Shown here: in pieces, positions 1 through 11,634 of the stretch | How positions within the stretch are numbered: position 1 is the first letter of the stretch | Layout of the letters: each line of letters opens with the position of its first letter | DNA from: Pseudoscleropodium purum | Taxonomy: Eukaryota; Streptophyta; Bryopsida; Hypnales; Brachytheciaceae | Length of the DNA stretch: 64,000 nucleotides | NCBI GenBank assembly: GCA_963969395.1 | Contig: OZ017795.1 | Span: 37,863,063 to 37,927,062 of the forward strand | Reading direction: 5' to 3' | Notes under the pieces: generated by a model | Told to the model about the DNA's origin: nothing | What the model saw: the letters and a program-made list of their open reading frames with translations, nothing else | The model's database searches: none | Position numbers and translations under genes: made by a program

Positions 1-3000
1 AATATCCCTTACAATTGAAAATCTTAAAAGTATTTTTGGTTGCAATCATATGTAAATGGAATAATTTACTTTTATTTTTTAAGGATGAAATTATATGTTT
101 CATTGTTTCTATGAATAGGGCTTAATTGCCCTTTGCTCTACCATTGATTTCTACCAAATGTTGGGGTCAGATTCATTAGACCTTATACAAAATCATTTCA
201 TTTCAGATTGAATTATTTTTGATTAATTAGATTTAGAATTTTTGAAATTTCATTTAGAAGATGTGGAATAATTCATGACTTTTGGCATTTGTAATGGTAC
301 TTATGAGTTTATTGAATCTTTCATGACCTTTAGTAGCCAAGATCTCAAAGCTTAGTAAGTTACCAAAAGGATTGGTGAAGTTTTAATCCCTTTCAATGAA
401 TGTGATCTATTAGAAGATTTTTGAAGGTTCTAAGAGCACTCAAGTTATTGAATCCTATGAATTGCAAGAATAGTAATAGTGCATTATAGAGACCCTACCA
501 CATCATTTTTCAATTTTTTTTTCAATTTTTTTTTTGTATTTTAAGACTTTTCAATTTTTTAATTTTTTTCCGATAGCTAACCATTCCCTTCATTGTGGGA
601 AAAACTACAAGGGAACATGCTCAAAACAAGCTCTCAGAGCCCTCAAAAATCTTCTAATGTCTTAAAGGAGAAAATGACCAAGCTTAGTAAGCTTATATAT
701 TCCATAGATTTTTTTATACTTATATAGCAATCACCTTCATGTATATATATTATTTTTCATTATTTATAGGATTTTTTTGAAGAATCACATTATTTTCAAT
801 AATATTTTCTTCACTATTCAATTATGTTGTGTTATAATTTTTGAAAATTTCATTACATGCCATTGGATTTTTTTTGAATTATTTTTTAATGAATCTCTAA
901 CTCAAGTGTAGGGGATTTAAGATAGAAGGTTTAGGAGCTTTGTTTACGTCTTGGTAGCAAAAAGACAATTTCATTATTTAATTTCCGAGCTTGGTGATGG
1001 AGTAGTGAAAGTTTAAAAATTTAAGAAACTAAGTGTACATGGTAATTTATGCTTCAACATAACTAATTTTCTTAAGCCTAAGCTAGTGGTCCCTCTAAGA
1101 GAATAATAAATCCTTTATTAGGCTATAATAGAGATTCAATGTAATTAGAAAAGCCATGGGTTACAATGTAATTGTTGTCACGGCCTTTGAATTGGGTTGA
1201 TTTAGAGCTTGACTTATGTAAAGTCTATTTATAAAAAGGTAGATTTTTCAAGAGCTCACATTAGGCTTTTTGCAAATTTGACCACATTCTAGTGACATTC
1301 TAGATTGTTTATTACTACATTGTAATTGTTGGAATTGGGATTTTTTAATTCTATAGATAAATTCTTAATAATTTAGTGTTTTGAATCACTCTCTATTTTT
1401 TTCTACTTACTATTTTTTTCTATATATTGTACAATTCCAAATGATCTAAAAATTTTCAAGCATAAAACCTACTTGCCTTAAAAAAGCACCACCATTTTGA
1501 ATATTTTTGCACGCAAATGTGACTTTGTGAAGTGTAGGTATTTTTTTTTTGCAAGGGCAAAATAAGGATTTTTATCATTTCAAATGCTATTATTTTGCAA
1601 TCTAAAAGGTGGAAAATTCTAAAAAAATTTCCACATCTTCTCAAACTAGATTATTACAAGATCCTATAGTTATATGTGTCCAAAAAAGTATTTTCTTTCT
1701 AAAATTTGGTACTTGCACTAGAAATGGCAATTTTGGCACATTTTTGTTGAAAACATAGTTCAAAACATTTAGGGATTAAAAATTTCAGCAAAAAAAAATA
1801 AAAATTTCATTTGTAGTGACTAGTGAGTTGCCCCAAATTGCTATGTCATCAAAAAAAATATAGTTTGGGCATTTAGGGGGTAATGTGAAAAAGTGACAAC
1901 AATAAATGCTCATGAAACTTACTAAAAACTTACGAAAATCAAAGAGTAAGGGAGTCAACCCATTTTTCACCAAAGACCCATTTCCATTATATAGCTAGGC
2001 TACACTCTTTCCAATTAGCAAGAGAAAGAAAGAAGGAGATTAATTATGGTACAATTTCAAATGCAGTTGTGGACCATTATAATTGGCTCCAATCTTGGTT
2101 GATTTTGCAACCAAATCCACAGTTGAAAATTGGAAGTCCTATATGACAAGAATAGGTCGAATAGAATCTTCAACTAAAAAATTAATAATACTTATGTTTT
2201 GAGAAATAAAATTCTGAAAAAATAAGAAATCCTTTTAAAGTCTATTTTTGTATATGAAAAAATTTCTCCACTTAAGAAATCTGTGTTCTAGATATGCAAA
2301 ATTACTTAAGTGGGTGGAAATGGGTTGGCTCCCTTAGTCCCTGATTAGTGGACGAAATGTTTGTAAGATAGTAAGGTAGTCGGCTGTTAAAGCGACCCTT
2401 TAAGGGCTGACTTGCCTTTTTCACAGGTTTCCATGAACATAATGATTTTTAGCTCATTTTTCAAAGAAAGAAAAATAGATGTGAAACACAACACAAGTGG
2501 TTTTGTATTTTTTCAAGTATTTTTGAATTACTTATGAATTTTCAAAGATTTGGGTCATAAGCACCTATTTGTGACCCACAGGTATCCCAAAATCTGTCCC
2601 CCTGTGACTTGTAAATACATGTGCGAAAATCAAAAACAATGATTGGCTCTTGCAATAAAAAAAACAATTTTTTTTCAATTCATGAATGGACCAAAGAAAT
2701 CCATTTAAAGACCGCCTCCCATCCATTCTACTGGTACCTATGGGACGGTCTCAAGTACAGCCCACTACCTTATGTGATTGCATAATCTAACGTTATCTTG
2801 AATACATTGGAGTCCAGTACGTGACTATTTATTACTTACTGAGGAAATATTGGAAAAATATTCTCCATTTTCTTTTCCATAGTATGATATAATATTGCCA
2901 AATTTGGATGAATGTGAACTCATTCAGAAGAATATCATCTGATGTTTCATCCATAATGTAAAACTCGATGAATGTATTAAATACCTTCAACACTACTGAT

Positions 3001-3560
3001 AGTTAGTATCAAGATATCGAGTTACACTGCGGAAGGAAAAATGAAAGTAATGAGTCCCTGATCGATGCTAATGCAGTCGTCAAAGTTGTGAAGAATAACG
3101 GGAGTGTAGGTGACAATTGATGGCAGTTAATTTATTAAGTCAACATAAATATTAAAAAAAATTGAAATATTGAAATATTAAAAAAATATATATGACGGCA
3201 CAGAGCACAGTACGTATTTATATGCATGGATCATTGATCATTTGTAGTCTTGTAATGTTGATAAAAAAACGGTTTTACAAGCTTTAGGTTCAATTTATGA
3301 GTCCAAAAGTCACCAAAGCTAGGAATCTAGCGGACAAAGAATGGTGCTGGCTCATTGAACTGGCTGTCACGCACTTACCGTAACATTAAGTGCGAAAAAT
3401 GATTTGCAAGCGTTACAATTATGTTTGGCAGTGGGCGGGTCGATCAGCAGCTCCTACTGCACATCTCGATCTCCCAGCCTCCGGAGGTAAGTTACTAGCC
3501 TACTGTTGGTTTCTACAAGAAGGAAACTGCGACCAAAACTTATCCACAGTACGTAGTCCA
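1..3560. other. AT-rich intergenic DNA, no gene seen
   Basis: No convincing coding exon on either strand. The stretch is AT-rich, with a poly-T/poly-A tract near 505-570. The block at about 410-680 (short AAG-rich phrases, then the T-tract, then a GGGAACA phrase) resembles the block at about 54990-55260, so both are probably remnants of one dispersed repeat family. I could not find element ends. Confidence 0.5.
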
Positions 3561-3820
3561 AGCATTTGAAGAATTGAGAAGTGTCAATGAGCTAGCGAAA
3601 GAGGAGAGGACTAGTGCGCTTGGATTTGTACTGGAGAGTGACACTTTGTGAGAACTTCCTGGCTGAGTGAGCTTTCGATCGATCAACTGCATGCGAACCG
3701 TGAGACTGTGTGCTGGCGCCGGATCGAGTAATTCTTGTAAACATATATCGATCAGCTTCGACTCCCTTCCGATCCTTTAGCAACAAGTTGAAATATTGAG
3801 TCGAGCATTCACGTTACAGT

Positions 3821-3852
3821 TGCGAGAGTCGAGTATTCCACAGACTCATCAG
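3821..3852 (+). other. 5' leader exon of IRG-like gene, copy 1
   Basis: A short sequence, GCGAGAGT...TATTCC...CTCATCAG followed by GTACT, also stands upstream of the two other GTPase copies (11156-11186 and 15557-15585). The conserved piece stops exactly at CAG|GTACT, a good splice donor, so I read it as a non-coding first exon that was duplicated together with the gene. The acceptor joining it to the coding exon is not resolved. Confidence 0.55.
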
Positions 3853-4285
3853 GTACTATACTTTCAATTCAAACACATGCAAGATGATCTTTGATCGATC
3901 TTATGGGATCAATCGACTTGCTCTTCTTTTCAATTTCCAGTTGGATGATCACTTGTCATTATACTATTGAGGCGTGCGTCCAGGTCAGTGTACTACTATT
4001 TTCGTCTCTTTTGATATCCCTTTGAACTAGCAAATGATATAGTGAGATCGAGATTGTGGGAGCACATTCATGCATTATTTAGAATTATCAGCTACTTTCT
4101 TGAGGTCCATAGCCGACTCCATTGGCTGATTACATATCAATCAGTACTCCAGTGTTTGTTCGTAGCACTACTTCACATTCATTGATACCGTTGTACCCTG
4201 TTAAGTGTGTATGGTACCGCGCGTAGATTCTAACACTGAACTTCGATCTCCGACCATAACTGAAACTGTAAATCTAGCTGCAGCG

Positions 4286-5482
4286 ATGGGTAATGCAGCA
4301 TCAGACATGGCCGGGGTAACTTTCCAAATCATTGGTGGGTTTATACTAAGCTTGCTTGAAACCTTCATGAAGAAACCGCAGGAAACTAATGACACAATGC
4401 AGGCAATCCAGGCGAATAACGAATTCCACGAGCAAGAACGCCAACGGTGCGAAGCCCAGGACGAGGAGCGGTTTCGAGTTCGTGCGGAAGCTGCCTCTGC
4501 TGCCGCAAAAGAACGTGAAGAGGCTGCTCTACTGGCAGCCAAACAAATCGAAGCCGCTGCAAGAATGCGTGAGGAAGCCGCCCTCGCAGAAGCTGCAAAA
4601 GCCAAGGAATCTCTTCCCAAAGGCATCCGGCCTGTGGTCATGCCAACCCCAGTGCAAGTGGCCGCTGCATTGGAGCGGATGCAGTTCCATCCGGAGAAAC
4701 TACATTTTGCTGTTTGCGGCTCCTCTGGAAGTGGCAAGTCGACAGTGATCGACGCTGTCCGCGGCCTTGGTTGCAAGGGTGAGGGCACAGCGTGGGTCGG
4801 GGTCACTGAGTGCACGTCAGAAATCAGTCGTTATCCAGACCCTCGCTCAGAGCTTCCATATTCGCGTTTCGTTTGGTATGACATTCCAGGCGCTGGAACT
4901 ACTGCGGTGCCGGATTGGCAGTATTTTAACGACCAAGGACTCTTCGTCTTCGACTTCATCATCATGGTCTATGATGTGCGGTTCACCAAGATTGATGTGG
5001 ACATCATCGAAAATTGCTTACGGTTCAACATCCCGGTGTTTATTGTGAGAAGCAAGGCGGACCAGCATATTCAGAACATGATCAAATTTGAAACTGACTG
5101 TGAACCCGGTGACACGGAGTACGATCAGATTTATCAGCAGATGGCTGCCACCTATATAAGGGACACGCGCAAAGATTTCTTAAAGCATATGAAAACCATG
5201 GCGGATAACAAAGATATTGACAGGGGGGATCAACAGCTGATCCTCAATCTGCGAGTTTACATCGTCTCTGGAGCCACGCTACGGGGATTGTTGCAGACGA
5301 AGTCGAGTGTCAAGAAGGGGAAGGTCATCGATGAGATCGAATTGATTGAAGATATGCTCAGGGCGGCAGCTAAAGGCGGTACTCGAGTGAGACAAAAAAG
5401 AATTTTTTCAGGAAAGGAACAGAGGCCCTCTCGGCAGGGCAATGGTTGGCTTGCGGTATCCCTCTTTAGACACACTAATTAG
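4286..5482 (+). CDS. IRG-type (immunity-related, dynamin-like) GTPase, full-length copy
   Basis: The 398-residue protein has the G-domain signature of the p47 IRG family. It shows a P-loop CGSSGSGKST (about residues 144-153), a G3 motif DIPG (199-202), the IRG-like stretch DVRFTKID, a G4 motif SKAD (256-259) and a G5-like VSGAT. An Ala/Glu-rich helix precedes the G domain (about residues 40-110). In animals IRG proteins bind vacuole membranes around intracellular microbes; a role here is inference. I chose the ATG at 4286 because it has a better start context (G at -3, G at +4) and gives MGNAAS, like the MGNSAG start of copy 2. An in-frame ATG at 4211 is the alternative. The C-terminal helical part is short, and the exon at 6063-6238 may belong to it. 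Confidence 0.8.
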   Translation: MGNAASDMAGVTFQIIGGFILSLLETFMKKPQETNDTMQAIQANNEFHEQERQRCEAQDEERFRVRAEAASAAAKEREEAALLAAKQIEAAARMREEAALAEAAKAKESLPKGIRPVVMPTPVQVAAALERMQFHPEKLHFAVCGSSGSGKSTVIDAVRGLGCKGEGTAWVGVTECTSEISRYPDPRSELPYSRFVWYDIPGAGTTAVPDWQYFNDQGLFVFDFIIMVYDVRFTKIDVDIIENCLRFNIPVFIVRSKADQHIQNMIKFETDCEPGDTEYDQIYQQMAATYIRDTRKDFLKHMKTMADNKDIDRGDQQLILNLRVYIVSGATLRGLLQTKSSVKKGKVIDEIELIEDMLRAAAKGGTRVRQKRIFSGKEQRPSRQGNGWLAVSLFRHTN

Positions 5483-6062
5483 GTTATTTTTGTTGAAAGC
5501 TTCCAATGTTTGTCTAATTTGTTCATTTTGATCAAGTAAGAAGATCCTAAAATTCAAAAAAAAAATTGTGCACCTCAACAAGATTAAGATGTATATTTAT
5601 ATTGAGTTCTTAAGGAAAAAAATTAAATTTGTGAATCTTTTCATAGATGTGAAAAAACCCACTGAATTTTGGAAATTGCAACCTCTATAGTGCACAATTT
5701 TGAAAATGTTTTTTTAATAAAATTAATTGTTTTATGTATTGGACCACTTTATGTAAGTCACATCCAAAAATGATATTAGAAAAAAATTATTTGGTATTCC
5801 AAATGCTTGTTTTCAAGAATTTTATGTGCTTAGGACAACACTAATTTTTTTCACTAAAAAATTCATGAAAAAATTATAAATTCTTTTTTTGTGTTGAGTT
5901 TTTTTTTCTTGATACAATATAAGTTTAGGCATCTAAAACCATATTTTGTGAAACCATAATTTATTACATTTAAAGGATGAAGTTGTTTGACACACTACAA
6001 TAGATTGACATTATTGTTAAGACAACGTTTTTGGGTACCCCAAGCCGACCATTACCCGGCAG
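5483..6062 (+). other. AT-rich gap after GTPase copy 1, possible intron
   Basis: About 70% A+T, with no open frame of note. It separates the GTPase exon from a GC-richer open segment at 6063-6238 and ends at a CAG that could be an acceptor. A phase-1 donor in the GTPase exon (GGC G|GTACTC near 5379) would keep the frame across. This is a possibility, not a proven intron. Confidence 0.3.
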
Positions 6063-6238
6063 GCTTTTCTTCTTGGATATTAAACGCTGACATTGAGAAG
6101 ACGAAGAAAAACTCCGATCCCAAGCTAGCCGGAGTGATGGTCGACACTAAAGCCAACGGGAAAGAAGAGCCTAATTCCAGTGACTGGGAATCAATTGAGG
6201 ACAGTTCTCCAAACTACCTAGATCAATTGCAAGTTTAG
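6063..6238 (+). CDS. Possible 3' exon of GTPase copy 1
   Basis: A 58-codon open stretch ending in TAG has much higher GC than its surroundings and encodes a charged, soluble tail (EKTKKNSDPK near its start, SSDWESIEDSS near its end). If spliced to the phase-1 donor near 5379 it would replace the last 35 residues of the unspliced GTPase. I recognise no domain. It could instead be a separate small gene or a chance frame. Confidence 0.3.
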
Positions 6239-6239
6239 A

Positions 6240-8520
6240 GGAACTACTAGATTTGGTTCCAGCAAGCTCCCTTCGATCGTTCATAGGTACCTGATTTTTT
6301 ATGACCATGCACAACTCAATTCCGTTCTGACTCACTTCTGTGAAACCATAATTTGACTTGCAATGGTGAGATGATGTCTGTCTTCGAAGTGATAACTGAA
6401 CGTTTTTTCTGCGGTCTACTTCCTCTGCTTGGTTGAGATGGTGCTATACTTCTGGAGTCATACAAGTACCGTGTCCTCAAAGATTGAGAGTTCGGCAATC
6501 CATTGAATTTACTCCGTATACTAAACATGCTGTCTTGAATTATCGACTAAACTCGATTTTGTTTATCATGAGCATTTGCAAGAGCTCTGATGCATTATCA
6601 ATGTCTGCCGATTGGTGTTATAACTTATGACGATTATTTGTTGTCAATCTATTGCTTTCTCCTGCCAATAGTTGTCTAGCTGGTATTTGCTACGTGTATT
6701 TATCAGTCAGCGAGATGAGAATGTGGTAATCTTTTACTGTAAATTCAAGTATTTTGCACAACCATTTTCTCTTCAGAGTCTACCAAATCGAACACACAGT
6801 GGCAATATTTTCTAATGAATTGATTTTGACAAATTTGTCACCTAGAAATTATCAGGGCAAAAAATTCGATTCACAGAAAAATTTCTTTTCTTTGTAATGT
6901 TTGGAAGCTCTGAGAGCAGGATTGCAACAGTGCACAGATTATTTTCCTAAAATTTCCAATATTCTCATGCCATTTGTACAATTTCTCTTTCCTAAATAAA
7001 CTCAAGCATTCATCAAGTCAAGCATTGGATATGCACAGCAAGAGACCCCTGATGACTATCAACAAGCCCCGAAAAAAACTTATAATAACCATGCTCAACG
7101 CCTCAACCATTATGCGGACGATTTTAGGTGTTGTTACCTTAGTGTCCTCTGGCCATGGTTCGATCGTAATTGCAAGAATGATAGTCTTGTCCGTGTGATA
7201 CAATCCAATTCTTGAGCATACATGGTAAGAGCATCCAATAGTGACTGCCAACATATATGCCCGCTGCAAGTGTGATTATCCGATTTATTAGACGAATGCG
7301 AAGTAAAATGGTTTTGGAGGAAACTTGAATTTGATGCCAGTGACAACGTTCTGATCTTGGCTTTCTGATAATTACATATAGCTAATACTGACAGAGATCG
7401 GCAAAAGTAGCGACAGATAGACAGTGGAAGTAAGAAAGTTAACCATATGGTCAACTCATTTTTACATTGAGCTCTTGCAACTACACATGAAGAACAATTC
7501 GAAGGTGATAATCTAAATTGAAGACAACATGTGTAATTTAACCGGTAACTATACTGTATCACTGTGTGCATGGATTGCCCAATCCGAACCTACATGACTT
7601 CAGAAGGATTAGATCCTAGAAATGGGAGAAAGAGGCAGCAATGGCAATCCGTGATGCCGCTAATATAATCCTCCTGAATGCAACCATTCTAATTGCTCAC
7701 GACATAGAAGGCAGAATCACCGCAACAAATCGACTCTCCAAGCTGTAATCAATCACATCAATCTCACTGCTAGCATCGGAGTTATATATACTTCAGTTTC
7801 TTCTGATTCTGTTAGCAAGACACCAACTTACCAAACTTAAGGAAGTTTAATGATTTCACAGAAGTGAAAACTGGACTTGTGTATATGGTCATAAAAACGG
7901 CTTCCTAGCAAAGGTCGAGATCCAAAACTAGCTCGTTTTTCACCCAACTTGCAAGTGACCTGAAGTGCAAGCTTGTAAGTGGGAGTTTTTCTCTTTCAAA
8001 TTGCAGTGTACCACTGAATGGAGGGACAAAACCTTTCGGGATTTGTGGGGTATGATCACTTGGAATCATGCTCTACAAATCCGGTATCCAAACTTGCTTA
8101 ACCTTATTGATATAACTAGAATATAGTGCGTTTCTATAGCTACCTGCGAGAGAGCTTTCAATATTTAGAATTTAATTAAAATTCATATTAGGAATTGATT
8201 GGGAAGTAAAAACCTGAAGGCTTTTCTTAGAGTTGCTTCAGGGGGACCGGATGATGAGTATGATGATATTTTGCATTATGTCATATTCTTGTGGAAGCAT
8301 GAAATGAAATACAAGTATCTTTATGCTAATCTTTCTACTTATTTGTCTAATTCAACCACAAGTCCTAGTGTAAGCAATGCATCTTCTTTGTATGAAGACG
8401 TGCATTAGTGTTGACAACTTGTGACTTGTATGCATTTGTTGCCTTAATTGTTGCACATGTTTTTTTCATTATCTTCAATGGTGTTGTGTATGCATGTTTG
8501 TTGGTATGTTTTTCACCCCA
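6240..8520. other. Intergenic, no gene recognised
   Basis: Only short unrelated frames are present. A 63-codon open stretch at about 8220-8408 (plus strand; contains GGPDDEYDDILHY) looks slightly protein-like and might be a transposase scrap, but I cannot place it in a family. Confidence 0.35.
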
Positions 8521-8735
8521 TTTTTTTGCTCATCATGTTTTGATTCTTGTAATGGTGGCTCATTCTCACTTCTCTCCAGAGTTTTTTTGCTCATAATATT
8601 TTGATTCTTGTAATGGTGGCTTGTTCTCACTCCACATTATTTTTGCTCATCATGTTTTGATTCTTGTAATGGTGGCTTGTTCTCACTCCTCTCCACATTT
8701 TTTTTGCTCATCTTGTTTTGATTCTTGTAAATGTG
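8521..8735 (+). repeat. 59-bp minisatellite, about 3.6 units
   Basis: A unit of about 59 bp beginning TTTTTTGCTCATCATGTTTT and continuing through ATTCTTGTAATGGTGGC repeats at 8521, 8582, 8640 and (partial) 8699, with a few substitutions per unit. It is immediately followed by the inverted repeat at 8761. Confidence 0.85.
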
Positions 8736-8760
8736 AATGTTGTGAGCATGTCAAACTAAC

Positions 8761-8816
8761 TAGCCTTCTAAAAATGCATGGACCCTCTTTTGGATCCATG
8801 CATTTTTGGAAGGCTA
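8761..8816. repeat. Short inverted repeat (22-bp arms)
   Basis: Arms 8761-8782 and 8795-8816 are complementary (TAGCCTTC...GCATGGA against TCCATGC...GAAGGCTA) with one mismatch and a 12-nt loop. This could be a terminator-like hairpin or the core of a small foldback element. Confidence 0.8.
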
Positions 8817-9404
8817 AATCCTTAGCCCTTGTTGGTAGGAGCAAGGCCACGTTCAAATCTTGCCAAGGATAATGCTTGTAAACACTTTTTAAGCAAAACA
8901 AAGCCAATTCAAGAATGAAGAAATAAACCTAAAAAATATTACAACTGGCCAGATTTTCAACCTCAAAGAAAATTTCCGATCCGAATTGGGCCATGGCAGC
9001 AATGCTACCGGCTGAAAAAAAATATTCTAAGAAATTGACTAATCAATTATGGAACCTCCTGGCAAACTTCTGGCCAATTTAAAAAAAACCCAGGGTGGAT
9101 GAAACTTTGACGGAAATCCACCGTTCGACCCATAGAACTCCCCGGACCCTGAGTGCGACTCTACCCTCAAAGTCAATACACACAACAGTAATGTTTACAG
9201 ACCTGGCTACAGGCCAGGACTGTGAGATCTAAGGCCGCGTACTCCGACCGTTAAAATCCTGAAAGTCCGATTCTGCTTAGTTAGAAGCCAATCTTTTTGG
9301 TAGAATCGGCAGAACTTTGTTAGGCAGAATCGGTCGGGCCTGTTGATTCTGCCATATAACTATTATTTGAGTTTTTTACTTCGTACTTCCAGGCTTTTAA
9401 TGCC

Positions 9405-9507
9405 AGAGAAGCTTCCGCATGTGGTAGATTCTGCAGTGTGATTCGCCCTCCGGGCTCGCCAGCAGCCTCACCACACTATAGAATCCGCCACATGCGGAAG
9501 CTTCTCT
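9405..9507. repeat. Inverted repeat with about 36-bp arms
   Basis: Arms at 9405-9440 and 9471-9507 share AGAGAAGCTTCCGCATGTGG and the reverse complement, with few mismatches around a 30-nt GC-rich loop. It sits just outside the left arm of the large inverted repeat pair and may be part of the same mobile unit. Confidence 0.75.
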
Positions 9508-9513
9508 AGTACA

Positions 9514-9742
9514 TTTAAGCTTCACTGACTCAGCATTAGTTGACAGTAATACATATCTTAAGAAACATGATAGGGGTTCGCTCAAAAGAGGCAGAGCTGC
9601 CTCAGTGAGTGCGACTATGCCCTCAAAGTCAATACAGACAACAATAATGTTTACAGACAATCGCGTACTCCGACCATTTAAGCTTAACTGACTCACCATT
9701 AATTGACAGTAATAAATATCTTAAGAAGCATGATAGGGGTTC
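9514..9742 (+). repeat. 66-bp direct repeat pair
   Basis: Segments 9514-9579 and 9677-9742 are about 90% alike. Both begin TTTAAGCTT, pass through TTGACAGTAATA and end ATGATAGGGGTTC. The exact 66-bp length of both suggests a recent local duplication with a 97-bp spacer. Confidence 0.75.
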
Positions 9743-10910
9743 ACTTGTAGAATAAAATAGCTTTTCAGAGCAGACTGCCTTACATGCAGATGCAGATCTT
9801 CCATCCGTACAGCTTCTCCTCAGGCTCCTTACCCACAGCTAAATGCTTAAATTCATTTCCAAATTTGTTACGGAGTACTTCAGTTGCAATTGCACTTGCC
9901 ACCTCCGAGGTCCATTTTGCAACCCATGCACCGCCTCGATCGGGATCGGTATGTGCATCTTTAGCGTTTATGGATCAACCACCAGTCTTCACCATATACA
10001 CTTTGCTTCATGAAATTCTTCTCTCTCTCGAGTCAATAAGTTGTATGCAAGTCACAAGCAGTCCTCTTGCTTGTGTCGTTGTGCGACTCTACCTCTACCG
10101 ACATTACAGGGATCTACATTCGAAGGACCTTGGATCTTCAAGGATTCTTGGCTTTAGAGTGATTGGCTTTAGAGTGAAGGGGAGGAGGCATTGCATTGAC
10201 AGAAGCTACATGTGATGAAGTTTGAGTACGAATTTACTCGAGAAGTGAGCCCGTGCTACTATTTGCACACAGGGAGCCTCTTGGAGTGTGAGAGGATAGC
10301 TGCTTGTGTACATTGACTAAGAAATCTCGGTGATAATTGACTAATGGTGTTCATTGGTTTGATGTGCGGTAGGTGGAGAGTGCGGAGCAAAGCATCACAG
10401 ATACGTGTCCTGCTGCCGCTAGCAGTCTTGTCGACAAGAATACTATGTGACAAGGAATTTTTTTGTGAAATACCTCGCCAGCACGTAATGGTGTCTTGCG
10501 GTCAAAGTCTTGAAACTGGTGCAGTTCAGGGTAGCAAAATTGTGATTATCGAGTGTTTTTGGCAAAGTGGATCTAGTTCAAAATTGGATTTTGATTCACT
10601 CCTAAGAACCTCGTTATCACCACTGTTAACACCAATTCTTAACATCAAGTTAGAACATAGACCATACCTCAGATCTTAGATCTATTTTCCAGATGGAGTT
10701 CATGAGATCTAGCACCCAGATTTCTGTTTGCGAAACATTTTCTTTTTTGCCTAGAATGCACATCTTGTGAACAGGAGAGCCTAGCCTAGGCTTGATTTTG
10801 GGTTCACCAAGAATCAGCATTTTGAATATTTGTAGTTAACAAAGCTCAAAAAATCTAAGCCAATTTATTATTAGGAGCGATTACCAAATAGTACTTTCGA
10901 TTGGAGAAGT
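9600..10910 (+). repeat. Left arm of a large inverted repeat pair
   Basis: This segment recurs in reverse orientation at 20335-21915 at roughly 80% identity by eye. Matching landmarks include GTCAATACAGACAACAATAA, GGAGGAGGCATTGCATTGAC, GTTTGATGTGCGGTAGGTGG and GCCTAGGCTTGATTTTGGGT. The open frame 10344-10679 within it has no independent support, since its partner in the other copy is broken. It is probably a dispersed element inserted twice. No clear terminal repeats or target duplications were found. Confidence 0.75.
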
Positions 10911-11155
10911 TACATGGCTTACTTGAAAGTATGAACTGAGTGACCCAGAGTTATATGCGAGGCGCAATGACCATCTTGGATTTGCACTTTGTGTGAAGTT
11001 GTTGGCTTACCGTACCCAGTTTTGTTGTTGCTTGAGTAACGTGAGACTGTTGACGCCAGGTAAAACCATTTATTTCTTGACAGCACCGGCTTCGCTTCTC
11101 TTTGCGCAAGAAATCGTAAGATTTAATTTGTGCAATTGTGCACTCATATGCTAGT

Positions 11156-11186
11156 AGCGAGAGTATTCCACGTACTCATTCATCAG
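11156..11186 (+). other. 5' leader exon of IRG-like gene, copy 2
   Basis: GCGAGAGTATTCC followed by CATTCATCAG|GTACT, matching the leaders of copies 1 and 3. Similarity to copy 3 also extends upstream (GAGGCGC near 10964 against 15355; AAATCGT-AGATTT near 11111 against 15511), so promoter sequence was duplicated too. Confidence 0.55.
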
Positions 11187-11634
11187 GTACTGTCATCCGA
11201 TCCTGGCCTTTTGAAATCAAGAAGATTTATCAGAACGATTTCTAACTTTGTGAGTTTTCAAGCTCTTCTGATTTGCCTGTTGGTTCAATCGGTTGGCGTA
11301 TGCTTAGTATTAACTGGCTTTGTACTGCCATGCCCGGTCACTGAATCTCAAAGTGGTGGAGTGTTGCATAATGAATACCGCCCCCTATCGATCTCCATGT
11401 GGTGCATGAAATGGATGTGGCAGAGATTGATTGAAGGCCTAATAGCTAGATCTAATAGTTGTTTAATAGCCGGCTTGACATTGATTGATTCCTTTGTGGT
11501 TTATAGAGCGGGTATATATTTGCGCTGTCGTTGCGAAATTAGCACCCTCAATCCGACTTCTCAACTCGAATATTCGGAAGGAACGTGCGCAATCTGAAAA
11601 ATTGGACGGTCTAATCAGGTTCTTCGTCGGAGAC

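Noticed and set aside
505..570. Poly-T tract as a possible retroelement tail
   Set aside because: No coding remnant, target duplication or matching 5' end could be found.
7134..7571. 145-codon minus-strand frame
   Set aside because: Cys/Ser-rich with no motif, no ATG-led context and ordinary intergenic composition.
10344..10679. 111-codon frame with a partner on the minus strand at 21071-21262
   Set aside because: The pair exists only because both lie in the inverted repeat arms. The partner frame is broken and no domain is visible, so I do not call a gene.
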